Origin: Citrobacter sp. 18056
Lineage (GTDB): Bacteria; Pseudomonadota; Gammaproteobacteria; Enterobacterales; Enterobacteriaceae
Assembly: GCA_902706235.1 (NCBI GenBank)
Contig: CACSJR010000001.1
Span: 432,603 to 496,602, forward strand
Direction: 5' to 3'
DNA length: 64,000 nucleotides
The translations under genes were made by a program, and so were the position numbers. Below, one piece after another: positions 1-8,960 of the stretch; positions within the stretch are counted from its first letter, which is position 1, and every line of letters begins with the position of its first letter. Below the pieces are notes generated by a model, which saw only the letters and a program-made list of their open reading frames with translations, did no database searches and was not told the origin of the DNA.

Positions 1-1686
1 GCGTTGAAATCTGGCGATATTCGCATGGCCTGCGAACAGCCTGACAGCGGTAACAACCACCCGCGCAATCTGTTTGTCTGGCGCTCCAACCTGCTCGGAT
101 CATCGGGTAAGGGTCATGAGTATTTACTCAAATACCTGCTCGGTACCGAGAGCGGTATTCAGGGCGACGCACTCGGTGAAAGCGATGACGTGAAGCCGGA
201 GGAAGTCGAATGGCAAACCGCCGCCATCGAAGGCAAGCTCGACCTGCTGGTGACCCTCGATTTCCGCATGTCCAGCACCTGCCTGTTCTCCGACATCGTG
301 CTGCCGACCGCTACCTGGTATGAAAAAGATGATATGAATACGTCTGATATGCATCCGTTTATTCATCCACTGTCGGCGGCAGTCGATCCGGCCTGGGAAG
401 CACGCAGCGACTGGGAAATCTACAAAGGTATCGCCAAAGTGTTCTCTCAGGTATGCGTCGGTCATTTGGGTACCGAAACCGATGTGGTGTTGCAACCGCT
501 GATGCACGATTCTCCGGCCGAACTGTCGCAGCCGTTTGAGGTGGCCGACTGGCGCAAAGGTCAATGCGAGTACGTGCCAGGCAAAACCGGGCCGGGTATT
601 GCGGTCGTGGAACGTGATTACCCGGCGACGTATGAGCGCTTTACCTCGCTCGGGCCGTTGTTGGACAAACTCGGCAACGGCGGCAAAGGTATTTCGTGGA
701 ACACCGATAGCGAAATTGAGTTCCTCGGCAAACTGAATTATGTGAAGGCCGACGGCCCGGCAAAAGGCCGCCCGCGCATCGAAACCGCTATTGACGCGTC
801 CGAGGTTATCCTCGCCCTCGCCCCGGAAACCAACGGCCAGGTGGCGGTCAAAGCGTGGCAGGCGCTGAGCAAAATCACCGGCCGCGAACATGCGCATCTG
901 GCGCTCAACAAAGAAGACGAAAAAATCCGCTTCCGCGATATCGTCGCCCAGCCGCGCAAAATCATCTCGAGCCCGACGTGGTCCGGCCTCGAGAGCGAAC
1001 ACGTCTCCTACAACGCAGGCTACACCAACGTGCATGAACTGATCCCATGGCGCACCCTTTCCGGCCGCCAGCAGCTGTATCAGGATCACCTGTGGATGCG
1101 TGCGTTTGGCGAAAGTCTGGTGGCCTATCGTCCGCCAATCGACACCCGCAGCGTCAGTCAGATGAAAGACATTCCACCCAACGGATTCCCGGAAAAAGCG
1201 CTCAACTTCCTGACGCCGCACCAGAAATGGGGCATTCACTCGACCTACAGCGAAAACCTGTTAATGCTGACGCTGTCGCGCGGCGGGCCGATTGTCTGGC
1301 TCAGCGAAACCGACGCCAAAGAGCTCGGCATTGAGGATAACGACTGGATAGAAGCCTTCAACGCCAACGGCGCCCTCACCGCCCGCGCGGTGGTCAGCCA
1401 GCGCATTCCACCCGGCATGACCATGATGTATCACGCTCAGGAGCGCATCATGAATATTCCAGGCTCCGAAGTGACTGGCCGACGCGGCGGCATTCACAAC
1501 TCCGTGACCCGCATTTGCCCGAAACCCACGCACATGATTGGCGGTTACGCCCAGCTGGCGTGGAGCTTTAACTATTACGGCACCGTCGGCTCCAACCGCG
1601 ATGAGTTCATCATGATCCGCAAAATGAAGAACATTAACTGGCTGGATGACGAAGGCAACGATCAGGTCCAGGAGGCGAAAAAATGA
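1..1686 (+). CDS. narZ: Respiratory nitrate reductase 2 alpha subunit (3' part)
   Basis: This is the last 561 codons of the large molybdenum (bis-MGD) subunit, which reduces nitrate to nitrite on the cytoplasmic side of the inner membrane. The reading frame is open from the first base, so the N-terminal half, with the [4Fe-4S] ligands, lies outside the window; NarG/NarZ proteins are about 1,246 residues. The visible part covers the end of the catalytic domain and the C-terminal molybdopterin-dinucleotide-binding domain. The C-terminus ends in DQVQEAKK, and with narY, narW and narV behind it this points to the NarZ rather than the NarG isozyme. The stop overlaps the narY start by 4 bases (ATGA). 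Confidence 0.95.
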   Translation, partial: ALKSGDIRMACEQPDSGNNHPRNLFVWRSNLLGSSGKGHEYLLKYLLGTESGIQGDALGESDDVKPEEVEWQTAAIEGKLDLLVTLDFRMSSTCLFSDIVLPTATWYEKDDMNTSDMHPFIHPLSAAVDPAWEARSDWEIYKGIAKVFSQVCVGHLGTETDVVLQPLMHDSPAELSQPFEVADWRKGQCEYVPGKTGPGIAVVERDYPATYERFTSLGPLLDKLGNGGKGISWNTDSEIEFLGKLNYVKADGPAKGRPRIETAIDASEVILALAPETNGQVAVKAWQALSKITGREHAHLALNKEDEKIRFRDIVAQPRKIISSPTWSGLESEHVSYNAGYTNVHELIPWRTLSGRQQLYQDHLWMRAFGESLVAYRPPIDTRSVSQMKDIPPNGFPEKALNFLTPHQKWGIHSTYSENLLMLTLSRGGPIVWLSETDAKELGIEDNDWIEAFNANGALTARAVVSQRIPPGMTMMYHAQERIMNIPGSEVTGRRGGIHNSVTRICPKPTHMIGGYAQLAWSFNYYGTVGSNRDEFIMIRKMKNINWLDDEGNDQVQEAKK

Positions 1687-3227
1687 AAATCCGTTCTCAG
1701 GTTGGCATGGTTCTCAATCTCGACAAATGTATTGGCTGTCACACCTGCTCCGTGACCTGTAAAAACGTCTGGACCGGCCGCGAAGGTATGGAATATGCGT
1801 GGTTCAATAATGTCGAAACCAAGCCCGGCATCGGTTATCCGAAAAACTGGGAAGATCAGGAACAGTGGGAAGGTGGCTGGATCCGTGGGATCAGCGGCAA
1901 ACTCACGCCGCGCCTCGGTGGACGCCTTGCCTTGATGGCAAAAATATTCGCCAACCCGGTGCTGCCCTCTATCGATGATTATTACGAGCCGTTCACCTAC
2001 GACTACCAGGATTTGCATCGCGCGCCGGAAGGCAAGCATCTGCCCACCGCTCGCCCACGTTCGCTTATCAGCGGCGAACGCATCAATAAAATCGAATGGG
2101 GCCCGAACTGGGAGGAGCTGCTCGGCGGCGAATTTGAAAAACGCGCCAAAGACCGGAACTTCGAAAACATGCAAAAGGAGATGTACGGCCAGTTCGAAAA
2201 CACCTTCATGATGTACCTCCCGCGCCTGTGTGAGCACTGTCTGAACCCAAGCTGCGTGGCAACCTGCCCGTCAGGTGCCATCTACAAACGCGAAGAAGAC
2301 GGTATCGTACTGATTGACCAGGATAAGTGCCGCGGCTGGCGCATGTGCATCAGCGGCTGTCCGTACAAAAAAATCTACTTTAACTGGAAAAGCGGCAAGT
2401 CAGAAAAATGCACATTCTGCTATCCGCGCATTGAATCCGGCCAGCCAACCGTTTGTTCAGAAACCTGCGTCGGGCGCATTCGCTATCTCGGCGTGCTGCT
2501 GTACGACGCCGACCGCATTGAAGAAGCCGCCAGCACTGAACATGTGACCGATCTCTATGAGCGTCAGTGCGAGGTGTTCCTCAACCCGCACGACCCGGCA
2601 GTGATTGAAGAAGCGGTCAAACAGGGCATTCCGCAGAACGTGATTGAGGCCGCGCAGCAGTCGCCGGTGTACAAACTGGCGATGGAATGGCAGCTTGCGC
2701 TGCCGCTGCATCCGGAATACCGCACGCTGCCGATGGTCTGGTACGTGCCGCCGCTGTCACCGATTCAGTCTGTCGCCGATGCCGGCGCACTGCCGCATAA
2801 CGGCAATATTCTGCCGTCGGTCGAGAGCCTGCGCATTCCGGTGCAATATCTCGCTAACCTGCTGGCCGCGGGCGACACCGGCCCGGTTCTGCGCGCGCTG
2901 AAACGCATGATGGCGATGCGCCACTACAAACGCTCGCAAACGGTGGAAGGCGTGACCGACACCCGTGCGCTGGAAGAGACCGGCCTGAGCGTGGAACAGG
3001 TGGAAGAGATGTACCGCTATCTCGCCATCGCCAATTATGAAGACCGCTTCGTGATCCCAACCAGCCACCGCGAAATGGCGAAAGAAGCCTTCCCGGAACG
3101 TAACGGCTGCGGGTTCACATTCGGTGACGGCTGCCACGGCTCCGACACCAAGTTCAACCTGTTCAACAGCAAACGCATCGACGCCATCGACGTCTCCGGC
3201 GTACGCCAGCATGGGGAGGGTGAATAA
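1683..3227 (+). CDS. narY: Respiratory nitrate reductase 2 beta subunit
   Basis: A 514-residue iron-sulfur electron-transfer subunit that passes electrons from the NarV haems to the NarZ active site. Four cysteine clusters are visible. The first is CxxCxxCxxxC at residues 16-26. A later one reads CRGWRMC, with Trp replacing a Cys, the hallmark of the [3Fe-4S] site in NarH/NarY. Length equals the E. coli protein. The stretch around residue 360 (ADAGALPHNG) resembles NarY more than NarH from memory. It overlaps narZ by 4 bases and narW by 1 base, so the operon is translationally coupled. Confidence 0.96.
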   Translation: MKIRSQVGMVLNLDKCIGCHTCSVTCKNVWTGREGMEYAWFNNVETKPGIGYPKNWEDQEQWEGGWIRGISGKLTPRLGGRLALMAKIFANPVLPSIDDYYEPFTYDYQDLHRAPEGKHLPTARPRSLISGERINKIEWGPNWEELLGGEFEKRAKDRNFENMQKEMYGQFENTFMMYLPRLCEHCLNPSCVATCPSGAIYKREEDGIVLIDQDKCRGWRMCISGCPYKKIYFNWKSGKSEKCTFCYPRIESGQPTVCSETCVGRIRYLGVLLYDADRIEEAASTEHVTDLYERQCEVFLNPHDPAVIEEAVKQGIPQNVIEAAQQSPVYKLAMEWQLALPLHPEYRTLPMVWYVPPLSPIQSVADAGALPHNGNILPSVESLRIPVQYLANLLAAGDTGPVLRALKRMMAMRHYKRSQTVEGVTDTRALEETGLSVEQVEEMYRYLAIANYEDRFVIPTSHREMAKEAFPERNGCGFTFGDGCHGSDTKFNLFNSKRIDAIDVSGVRQHGEGE

Positions 3228-3925
3228 TGCCGATCCTCAAGATGATTGCCCTGCTGCTGGAATATCCGGATGCAATGCTGTGGGATAATCGGGATGAAGC
3301 ACAGGCGCTGGTGACGCAAGATGCGCCCACGCTGGCGCCGTGGGTGGAGAACTATCTCAGCGCCCCGTTGCTCGACCAGCAGGAACTGTGGTGCGACTTG
3401 TTTGAACGCGGCAGTTCAATGTCACTGCTGCTGTTTGAACATGTTCACGGCGAATCCCGCGATCGCGGCCAGGCGATGGTGGATTTAATGGCGAAGTATG
3501 AGCAGGCCGGTTTGCAGCTCGACTGTCGCGAACTGCCGGACCATCTGCCGCTGTATCTGGAGTTTCTCAGCACACGTTCGCCGGAGGAAGCCCGCGAAGG
3601 CTTGCAGAACGTCGCGCCGATTCTGGCGTTGCTCGGTGGCAGGCTTAAAGAACGGCAGTCGAACTACTATCAGCTGTTCGATACCTTGCTTTTGCTGGCT
3701 AACAGCCCACTAAGAAGTGACAGCGTCACGCATCAGGTGAAAGCCGAACCGCGCGACGATACCCGACAGGCGCTGGACGCCGTTTGGGAGGAAGAACAGG
3801 TGAAGTTTATCGAGGACAACGCCACTTCCGCCTGCGACAGCTCGCCGCTACAAAGTTATCAGAAACGTTTTAGCCAGGACGTTGCGCCGCAGTACGTCGA
3901 CGTCCGTTCCGGAGGCCCCAAATGA
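3227..3925 (+). CDS. narW: Nitrate reductase 2 assembly chaperone
   Basis: A 232-residue member of the NarJ/NarW (TorD-like) chaperone family. These proteins bind the alpha subunit and allow cofactor insertion and membrane attachment; they are not part of the final enzyme. The N-terminus ([15 protein letters not shown]) is typical of the family, and the length is normal. Its start codon shares a base with the narY stop, and its end overlaps narV by 4 bases, the usual place for this gene between beta and gamma subunits. Confidence 0.94.
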   Translation: MPILKMIALLLEYPDAMLWDNRDEAQALVTQDAPTLAPWVENYLSAPLLDQQELWCDLFERGSSMSLLLFEHVHGESRDRGQAMVDLMAKYEQAGLQLDCRELPDHLPLYLEFLSTRSPEEAREGLQNVAPILALLGGRLKERQSNYYQLFDTLLLLANSPLRSDSVTHQVKAEPRDDTRQALDAVWEEEQVKFIEDNATSACDSSPLQSYQKRFSQDVAPQYVDVRSGGPK

Positions 3926-4602
3926 GCCACTTCTTTGACGTCTTCTTCTACGATATTTACCCCTACATCTGCGGCTCGGTGTTTATCATCGGCAGCTGGC
4001 TGCGTTACGACTACGGGCAATATACCTGGCGCGCGGGTTCGAGCCAAATGCTCGATAAACGCGGGATGGTGCTGTGGTCGAACATGTTCCACATCGGCAT
4101 TCTTGGCGTCTTTTTCGGCCATGCGTTCGGGATGCTGACCCCTCACTGGATGTATGAATCGTTCCTGCCGATTTCCGTGAAGCAGCAAATGGCAATGATC
4201 CTTGGTGGGGCCTGTGGGGTGCTGACGCTGATTGGCGGCGCGGGCTTGCTGATTCGTCGGCTGTTCAACCCACGCGTTCGCGCCACGTCGACGACCGCCG
4301 ATATTCTGATCCTCAGCATATTACTGATTCAGTGCATTTTGGGCCTGTCGACGATTCCGTTCTCGGCACAGCACCCGGACGGAAGCGAAATGATGAAACT
4401 GGTGGGATGGGCGCAATCGGTAGTGACCTTCCAGGGCGGCGCGTCTACGCATCTCGCGGGGGTCGCGCTGGTGTATCGCGTCCATCTGGCGCTGGGAATG
4501 ACCATTTTCCTGCTGTTCCCCTTCACCCGTCTGGTGCATGTGTGGAGCGCCCCGGTGGAGTATTTCACCCGGCGATATCAAGTCGTCCGCTCTCGGCGGT
4601 GA
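3922..4602 (+). CDS. narV: Respiratory nitrate reductase 2 gamma subunit
   Basis: A 226-residue integral membrane cytochrome b that takes electrons from quinol and anchors the NarZY dimer. Five hydrophobic segments are visible, with histidines in segments 2 and 5 as expected for two b-type haems (for example WSNMFHIG and [13 protein letters not shown]). The C-terminal VRSRR matches NarV. It is the last gene of the operon and is followed 15 bases later by a strong hairpin with a T tract. Confidence 0.96.
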   Translation: MSHFFDVFFYDIYPYICGSVFIIGSWLRYDYGQYTWRAGSSQMLDKRGMVLWSNMFHIGILGVFFGHAFGMLTPHWMYESFLPISVKQQMAMILGGACGVLTLIGGAGLLIRRLFNPRVRATSTTADILILSILLIQCILGLSTIPFSAQHPDGSEMMKLVGWAQSVVTFQGGASTHLAGVALVYRVHLALGMTIFLLFPFTRLVHVWSAPVEYFTRRYQVVRSRR

Positions 4603-4617
4603 ATTTCCCCATATATC

Positions 4618-4645
4618 AAAAAAGGGGCCATTGCCCCTTTTTTTA
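4618..4645. terminator. Bidirectional rho-independent terminator
   Basis: A GGGGC/GCCCC stem with a CATT loop is flanked by an A run on the left and a T run on the right, so it can end transcription from both sides. It lies between the narV stop and the stop of the oppositely oriented serine hydrolase gene, whose last codon is inside the T tract. Confidence 0.9.
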
Positions 4646-5941
4646 TTTCAACGCTCCATATATCTGATCAACAATCCAGCCGTATGTTGCCGCTGGGAGT
4701 AACCCACTCACAAATACATTTGGATTGGATTTTGGATCAGCCACGGGTGAATGTGGCCGGTTTCCCAGGATAACAATAGCCATATGATTAATGGGATCGA
4801 TTGCGGTCAACGTTCCAGTCCAGCCAGTGTGACCATATGTTTTTGAGCTGGCTAACACACCGAAAGTGGGGGTCATTGAGGCGTTCCCATTTACCCGCCA
4901 GCCCAGGCCGAACGTCGCATCTTCTTTCGAACTGCCCGTAAATTCATCTACCGTTTTCTTATCGAACAATTTAACATTGCCATAGCCGCCACCGTTGAGC
5001 ATGACTTGCATCAGTACAGCAATATCACTTGTGTCAGAGAACAATCCAGCATGACCTGATACCCCCCCCATTGAATACCAGGCTTTCTCATCGTGAACCT
5101 GCCCCCATACTGTTTCAGTGCGTATATTAGGGAAAGTGATCACACCATCGCGGGTGTTCCCGTTCAATTCCGTCGCGGCAATTTGCTGTTGCGTAAATCC
5201 TTTCTCTAACGGATTAAAAACCGTATGTTTCAATCCAAGCGGTTTATAAATATTATTTTCAACATATTGGTCTAACGGCTTTCCGGTAACAGATTCTATG
5301 ATAAAGCCCAGTATCATATAATCGACATCACTATAAATATGCTGTGTTCCAGGTCGATATTGCAGCGGAGTATGTTTAATCATCTCCAGCGTAGTGCTTT
5401 TATCTTGCGAGAATAATTTACCTGCGACATTTTTATTAGGATATTGCGGGTCAGCGGGGAAGCCAGCGACATGATGAAGAATATCAGAGATCCGCAACGT
5501 ACTTTTACCTTTGATGTTGTCTTCTGGCGTATCACCGAATCCGGAGATGTGTTTAGAGACTAAATCATTTACATCTATCTTCCCTTCATAGACAAGTTTC
5601 TGTAAGGCAAAGTTCGTGGCATACATTTTTGTATTCGAAGCAAGATCATACATCGTACTGGTCGTAGCATGAATGGGAACAGCCATTAATCTCGAACCGT
5701 CATATTTTTTCGCTTCGCCCCAGGCTTTTTGCAGAACAATTTTATTGTCTTTAATAATAAGAATGTTCATGCCGGAATACCCGGCCTGAACTTGATTTGT
5801 CACCCAGGTGTCAAGCTTATCCAGCTTTTTAATATCAAAACCAACGTTCTCAGGACTGGTATGAGACAGCACCGGATAATCGACAGCAAAAGCAGATACG
5901 GAAAAAGCAAGTAACACGGTGGCAATTATATTAAGTTTCAT
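4643..5941 (-). CDS. yfeW: Penicillin-binding protein 4B-like serine hydrolase
   Basis: A beta-lactamase-fold (class C/AmpH-type) D-Ala-D-Ala carboxypeptidase-like protein, probably exported; it begins with a signal peptide ending near SAFA/V. Motifs: S102-N-T-K105 (catalytic SxxK), Y203-S-D and a C-terminal HTG in place of KTG. It strongly resembles E. coli YfeW (PBP4B, 434 residues). I chose the ATG at 5941 because an AAGGGA sits 7 bases upstream; an ATG at 5944 is equally in frame, and the longer frame to 6004 would bury the signal peptide. In E. coli yfeW lies elsewhere (near the 2.5 Mb region), so its place beside narV is unlike K-12. Base composition is AT-richer than narZYWV. Confidence 0.85.
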   Translation of the reverse strand: MKLNIIATVLLAFSVSAFAVDYPVLSHTSPENVGFDIKKLDKLDTWVTNQVQAGYSGMNILIIKDNKIVLQKAWGEAKKYDGSRLMAVPIHATTSTMYDLASNTKMYATNFALQKLVYEGKIDVNDLVSKHISGFGDTPEDNIKGKSTLRISDILHHVAGFPADPQYPNKNVAGKLFSQDKSTTLEMIKHTPLQYRPGTQHIYSDVDYMILGFIIESVTGKPLDQYVENNIYKPLGLKHTVFNPLEKGFTQQQIAATELNGNTRDGVITFPNIRTETVWGQVHDEKAWYSMGGVSGHAGLFSDTSDIAVLMQVMLNGGGYGNVKLFDKKTVDEFTGSSKEDATFGLGWRVNGNASMTPTFGVLASSKTYGHTGWTGTLTAIDPINHMAIVILGNRPHSPVADPKSNPNVFVSGLLPAATYGWIVDQIYGALK

Positions 5942-6022
5942 CATTAATCCCTTAATCCAAATATCTGGTGAACGCAATAATTCCACCATAGCGTGAAAGC
6001 TCACTCAAGCCCGAAAGTTATC

Positions 6023-6868
6023 CTACTTCCCGCCTTCCGGATGCAGATCAAACGCCGCCATCACCGCGGCTAAATCCGCCAGTGTGAAGCCATTTTTCGG
6101 GTCGTCGACGCCCTGACCAAATTTATCCTGCAGCAGCAAATACAAACTTTCGACATCCGGTAAATTGATTGACTCAACAGTATGCCCGTCTTGCTGATGG
6201 GTGAAATGGAAGTTGGTCAGCGTCAGTTTACCGCCCTCTGGCAAATGGCGGCTCATCAGTAGATGATGGCGGAAATGCGACTGCGGCCAGTGTGCCGACC
6301 AGAAATTCCCCGCCACGTAATCAGAGAAATACTGCGGCACCAGGTCGAAGTGGTACATCGACTGCCAGCGGTCGTGGTGACGGAACTGTAAAATCCAGTC
6401 GTTGCCTTCGTTCAGCAGACGATAAACGCCGTGCGGCGTGGTTTGCTCTTTATTTGCCTGAAGCTGAATCGGAGCCGTCAGCGTTTGTCCGCCAAAGCCA
6501 ACGTCGGCAATCCAGCGCTCACCGGCTAAATCAATCACCAGCAAACGGTGCGTACGCGGCGGCATCTGCGGCGGATTCGACAGCACCACGCGCCCCAGCA
6601 CGCTGCGCACATCAAAACCGATTTCACGCAGCACGCGTTCAAACAGGCCGTTTTGTTCGAAACAGTAACCTCCGCGACGGGCATAGATGAGCTTATCTTC
6701 CAGCGCCTGATCGTCGAGCTGGATTTCGCGCGGCAGCAGCACGTCCAGATTCTCAAACGGAATGGTGCAGTTGTGGCGCAAATGCAGCGCCCGCAGGGTG
6801 TCGATATCAACAGCGACAGGAGAATTCCAGTTCAGACGGGCAAAATACGCGGTTAAAAATGGGCTCAT
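6023..6868 (-). CDS. nhoA: Arylamine N-acetyltransferase
   Basis: Transfers acetyl groups from acetyl-CoA to arylamines, arylhydroxylamines and hydrazines in the cytoplasm. The 281-residue length equals that of E. coli NhoA. The catalytic triad is intact: Cys69 in RRGGYCF, His107 in PRTHRLL and Asp122 in IADVGFGG. It is transcribed divergently from the yddH gene, the same pair seen in E. coli. Confidence 0.95.
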   Translation of the reverse strand: MSPFLTAYFARLNWNSPVAVDIDTLRALHLRHNCTIPFENLDVLLPREIQLDDQALEDKLIYARRGGYCFEQNGLFERVLREIGFDVRSVLGRVVLSNPPQMPPRTHRLLVIDLAGERWIADVGFGGQTLTAPIQLQANKEQTTPHGVYRLLNEGNDWILQFRHHDRWQSMYHFDLVPQYFSDYVAGNFWSAHWPQSHFRHHLLMSRHLPEGGKLTLTNFHFTHQQDGHTVESINLPDVESLYLLLQDKFGQGVDDPKNGFTLADLAAVMAAFDLHPEGGK

Positions 6869-7020
6869 ACGGCCTCCATGCTTGAGATATAAACTGTTTA
6901 TAACGTATTTTTTTCAGCTGACAGGTGTTTTTGTGCGGTGATTTTTTTCCGTTTGTGCGCGACCGCTATTTTCCGCAGCTGGAACACGCTTAAATGCAGC
7001 AAACAACCTGGAGAATTGCT

Positions 7021-7593
7021 ATGAGCCGTTTTCGTCCCGTGGAATTAAAACATGCCAGCCGCTTGCTCAATCATGGGCCAACTGTGCTTATCACCAGCTT
7101 CGACGAGAGTATTGACCGGCGCAATATCATGGCCGCCGCGTGGTCAATGCCGGTGGAATTTGAACCGCCGCGCATCGCTATCGTGGTCGATAAAAGCGCC
7201 TGGTCGCGCGAACTTATCGAGCGTAGCGGAAAATTCGGCATCGTCATCCCCGCCGTGGATGCGGCGAACTGGACCTATGCCGTCGGCAGTGTCAGTGGTC
7301 GCGATGAGGATAAATTCAACTGTTACGGTATTCCGGTCGAACACGGCCCGGTACTTGGCCTGCCGGTCGTTGAAGAGAAATGTCTGGCGTGGATGGAGTG
7401 CAAACTGCTGCCCGCGACGGCAGCGCAGGAGAAATACGACACGCTGTTTGGGGAAGTGGTGGCGGCGGCCGCCGATGAACAGGCGTTTATCGCCGGACGC
7501 TGGCAGTTCAACGGCGATCGCCGCAATACGCTGCATCATCTCGGCGCTGGAACCTTTGTCACCAGCGGCCGGATGATTAAAGCCGCGGAGTAA
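7021..7593 (+). CDS. yddH: YddH, flavin reductase-like FMN-binding protein
   Basis: A 190-residue protein of the flavin reductase-like (FMN-binding split-barrel) superfamily, closely similar to E. coli YddH; its physiological substrate is not known. Family features include the N-terminal PTVLITSFD and the NIMAAAWSMPVEFEPPR segment that shapes the flavin site. The start at 7021 follows a GGAG 7 bases upstream; an in-frame ATG at 6994 has no such signal. The gene lies next to nhoA as in K-12, and its stop is directly followed by the stop of the converging oxygenase gene. Confidence 0.88.
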   Translation: MSRFRPVELKHASRLLNHGPTVLITSFDESIDRRNIMAAAWSMPVEFEPPRIAIVVDKSAWSRELIERSGKFGIVIPAVDAANWTYAVGSVSGRDEDKFNCYGIPVEHGPVLGLPVVEEKCLAWMECKLLPATAAQEKYDTLFGEVVAAAADEQAFIAGRWQFNGDRRNTLHHLGAGTFVTSGRMIKAAE

Positions 7594-8574
7594 TTAATAT
7601 TTGCCGGAGAAGTTGGCGCTAATGCGCTGCGCCAGATAGTCCCGGGCGGTGATTGGCGGGTACTTTTTGTCCGGCCCTTCAATCACCACATCTTCATTGG
7701 CCTGACAGAAAAACGCCAGGCTGTAACGCGCCTCCACCGATTCGCCCGGCAGCGGGCTGCGCACGCGGTGGAAGTTCGACGGCAGCTGGTCATCGCTCCA
7801 GCGCATCAGCATATCGCCGATATTACAGGTAATCAGCCCTTCCAGCGGCTCGATGGACGTCCAGCTTTGCGTTTCCAACTCTTTCCCCGGACAGACCTGC
7901 AAACCGCCCTGTCCCGCCTGCTGAAACAGCAGCGTCAGGCAGTCAAAATCAGTGTGCGCCCCGGCACGCCAAGGACCATCTGCTTCCCCGGTCAGCGCGA
8001 AATAGTGCAGCATTCGCAGTGTGCTCTGATACGTCTCTTTGGACGGGTCATGTGCCTGCCTGAAAAATTCTTCCGGGAAGCCCATTTTCAGCGCGAAACA
8101 AGAAAGCAGTTTCATGCCCACGGCCCAGCACTGACGTTCAAACGCCAGCACTGCCTCGCGAAAACCGGGCAGCGTGTCTTCGTCTGGCCACAGGCCGGAC
8201 ATGCGTGGACGCGTCACCTGATACGATTCTTTTTGATCGGGCTTACCCGTAGACGGCCTGATCTGCGCCCGGTATTCCCAGCCCGCGTTGCGATTAAGCG
8301 GATAGCGGCCCTTTACTTCCTGTGACAGCGCAAAGAATTGCTCCGCACGGGCAAACGCTGCGTTGATATCCTCCAGCGGAATGCCGTGGCCTGAGACCTG
8401 GAAGAAACCGATTTCGGTCGACGCCTGCCACAGCTCATCGGCGATTGAAGCCTTACGCTGGTCAAAATTAGACAGGTCGATAATGCGCACTTCGCGGTTT
8501 GTTTCCTGACCGCGAGCGCCCATGCGGGATTCTTTGCTGAGTTCATGCATGGCGAAAGCCGAAGTGCTGTTCAT
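7594..8574 (-). CDS. 2-oxoglutarate/Fe(II)-dependent oxygenase, isopenicillin N synthase family
   Basis: A 326-residue soluble non-haem iron oxygenase. The N-terminal DIOX_N segment (IDLSNFDQ to GHGIPLEDI) is followed by the jelly-roll core with AHTDFDCLTLL, giving the HxD iron ligands, a distal His in SNFHRVRSP and the RYSLAFF segment containing the Arg that normally binds 2-oxoglutarate. The substrate cannot be read from the sequence. It diverges from an ABC importer/deaminase operon and has a sigma-54-type promoter and a structured leader like those of that operon. It therefore probably belongs to the same pathway, perhaps oxidation of an imported nitrogen heterocycle (inference). The start follows GAGG 7 bases upstream. 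Confidence 0.85.
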   Translation of the reverse strand: MNSTSAFAMHELSKESRMGARGQETNREVRIIDLSNFDQRKASIADELWQASTEIGFFQVSGHGIPLEDINAAFARAEQFFALSQEVKGRYPLNRNAGWEYRAQIRPSTGKPDQKESYQVTRPRMSGLWPDEDTLPGFREAVLAFERQCWAVGMKLLSCFALKMGFPEEFFRQAHDPSKETYQSTLRMLHYFALTGEADGPWRAGAHTDFDCLTLLFQQAGQGGLQVCPGKELETQSWTSIEPLEGLITCNIGDMLMRWSDDQLPSNFHRVRSPLPGESVEARYSLAFFCQANEDVVIEGPDKKYPPITARDYLAQRISANFSGKY

Positions 8575-8711
8575 AGGGAAACCTCGTTAACTCAATTAAC
8601 GGAGGACCTGCCGTGGAGCGGTTCTCAACCAGCGGACAGGTCGCGGCATCGTCGGTAAAGACGACTGAGCAATGACCCACCGGCTGAGTTCCCGGCTGAC
8701 AGCTTCTACTC
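8575..8711 (-). promoter_or_regulatory. Structured 5' leader of the oxygenase gene, riboswitch candidate
   Basis: Read on the minus strand, this leader contains GGGTCATTGCTC (8678-8667) and then a hairpin TCGTC/GACGA with a 6-base loop. Further on, GACCTG (8642-8637) and CAGGTC (8610-8605) enclose an inner GGTT/AACC hairpin. Just before the gene, CCTC-C-GTTAA (8605-8596) can pair with TTAAC-GAGG (8590-8582), which completely hides the GAGG ribosome-binding site. The CAGGTC arm directly abuts the anti-Shine-Dalgarno strand, sharing base 8605, so formation of the upstream structure could compete with sequestration. The plus-strand leader across the divergent region carries the same GGGNCATTGCTC element. 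Class unknown; pairing was judged by eye. Confidence 0.55.
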
Positions 8712-8722
8712 AGGCTGACTCA

Positions 8723-8738
8723 AGCAATGCCCGTGCCA
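8723..8738 (-). promoter_or_regulatory. Sigma-54 promoter of the oxygenase gene
   Basis: On the minus strand the sequence reads TGGCACG-N4-TTGCT, a full match to the sigma-54 (RpoN) -24/-12 consensus with correct spacing. The predicted transcript starts near 8711, about 137 bases before the oxygenase ATG. An NtrC-like palindrome lies upstream at 8791-8807. Confidence 0.75.
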
Positions 8739-8790
8739 GGCTGTGAACCCTTTTGATTTCAGCGAGGTAGATACGCGCGCAAATGGCGAA

Positions 8791-8807
8791 TGCACGGCCG
8801 ATGTGCA
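8791..8807. promoter_or_regulatory. NtrC-type enhancer palindrome
   Basis: TGCAC-N7-GTGCA is a 17-base dyad with the arm sequence and spacing of known NtrC (NRI) sites (TGCACC-N4-TGGTGCA). It sits between two divergent sigma-54 promoters, about 55 bases from the leftward and 130 bases from the rightward one. A bound activator could serve either. The inner two positions of the consensus are not matched, so another enhancer-binding protein is possible. Confidence 0.55.
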
Positions 8808-8933
8808 GCTGTGAAACTTTTTGCCTCATGGTTGTGCAACGCTGGCCTGTGTGAAACAACAATTTCAGCGGGCGTCGCCGCAAATTCAGTCGATAATCTG
8901 TTAATTCAAGGCATTGCGAATAATTAGCGCGAA

Positions 8934-8949
8934 TGGCACGCCGTTTGCT
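8934..8949 (+). promoter_or_regulatory. Sigma-54 promoter of the ABC/deaminase operon
   Basis: TGGCACG-N4-TTGCT matches the sigma-54 consensus at every informative base. Transcription would begin near 8961 and give a leader of about 143 bases before the binding-protein ATG at 9104. Dependence on RpoN implies an activator and usually nitrogen limitation or a dedicated inducer. Confidence 0.78.
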
Positions 8950-8960
8950 ACATCGCAAAC

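Noticed and set aside
124..1239. 371-codon open frame on the minus strand inside narZ
   Set aside because: It lies fully antisense to a well-conserved coding region, encodes no recognisable protein and reflects GC-rich codon bias.
8601..8612. GGAGGACCTGCC resembling the core of a cobalamin riboswitch B12 box
   Set aside because: The other conserved cobalamin elements are absent, the orientation is opposite to the adjacent gene, and the bases are better explained by the GACCTG/CAGGTC stem of the minus-strand leader.
8710..8958. 82-codon frame on the minus strand in the divergent control region
   Set aside because: It spans two sigma-54 promoters and the NtrC-like site, and has no ribosome-binding site or family resemblance.
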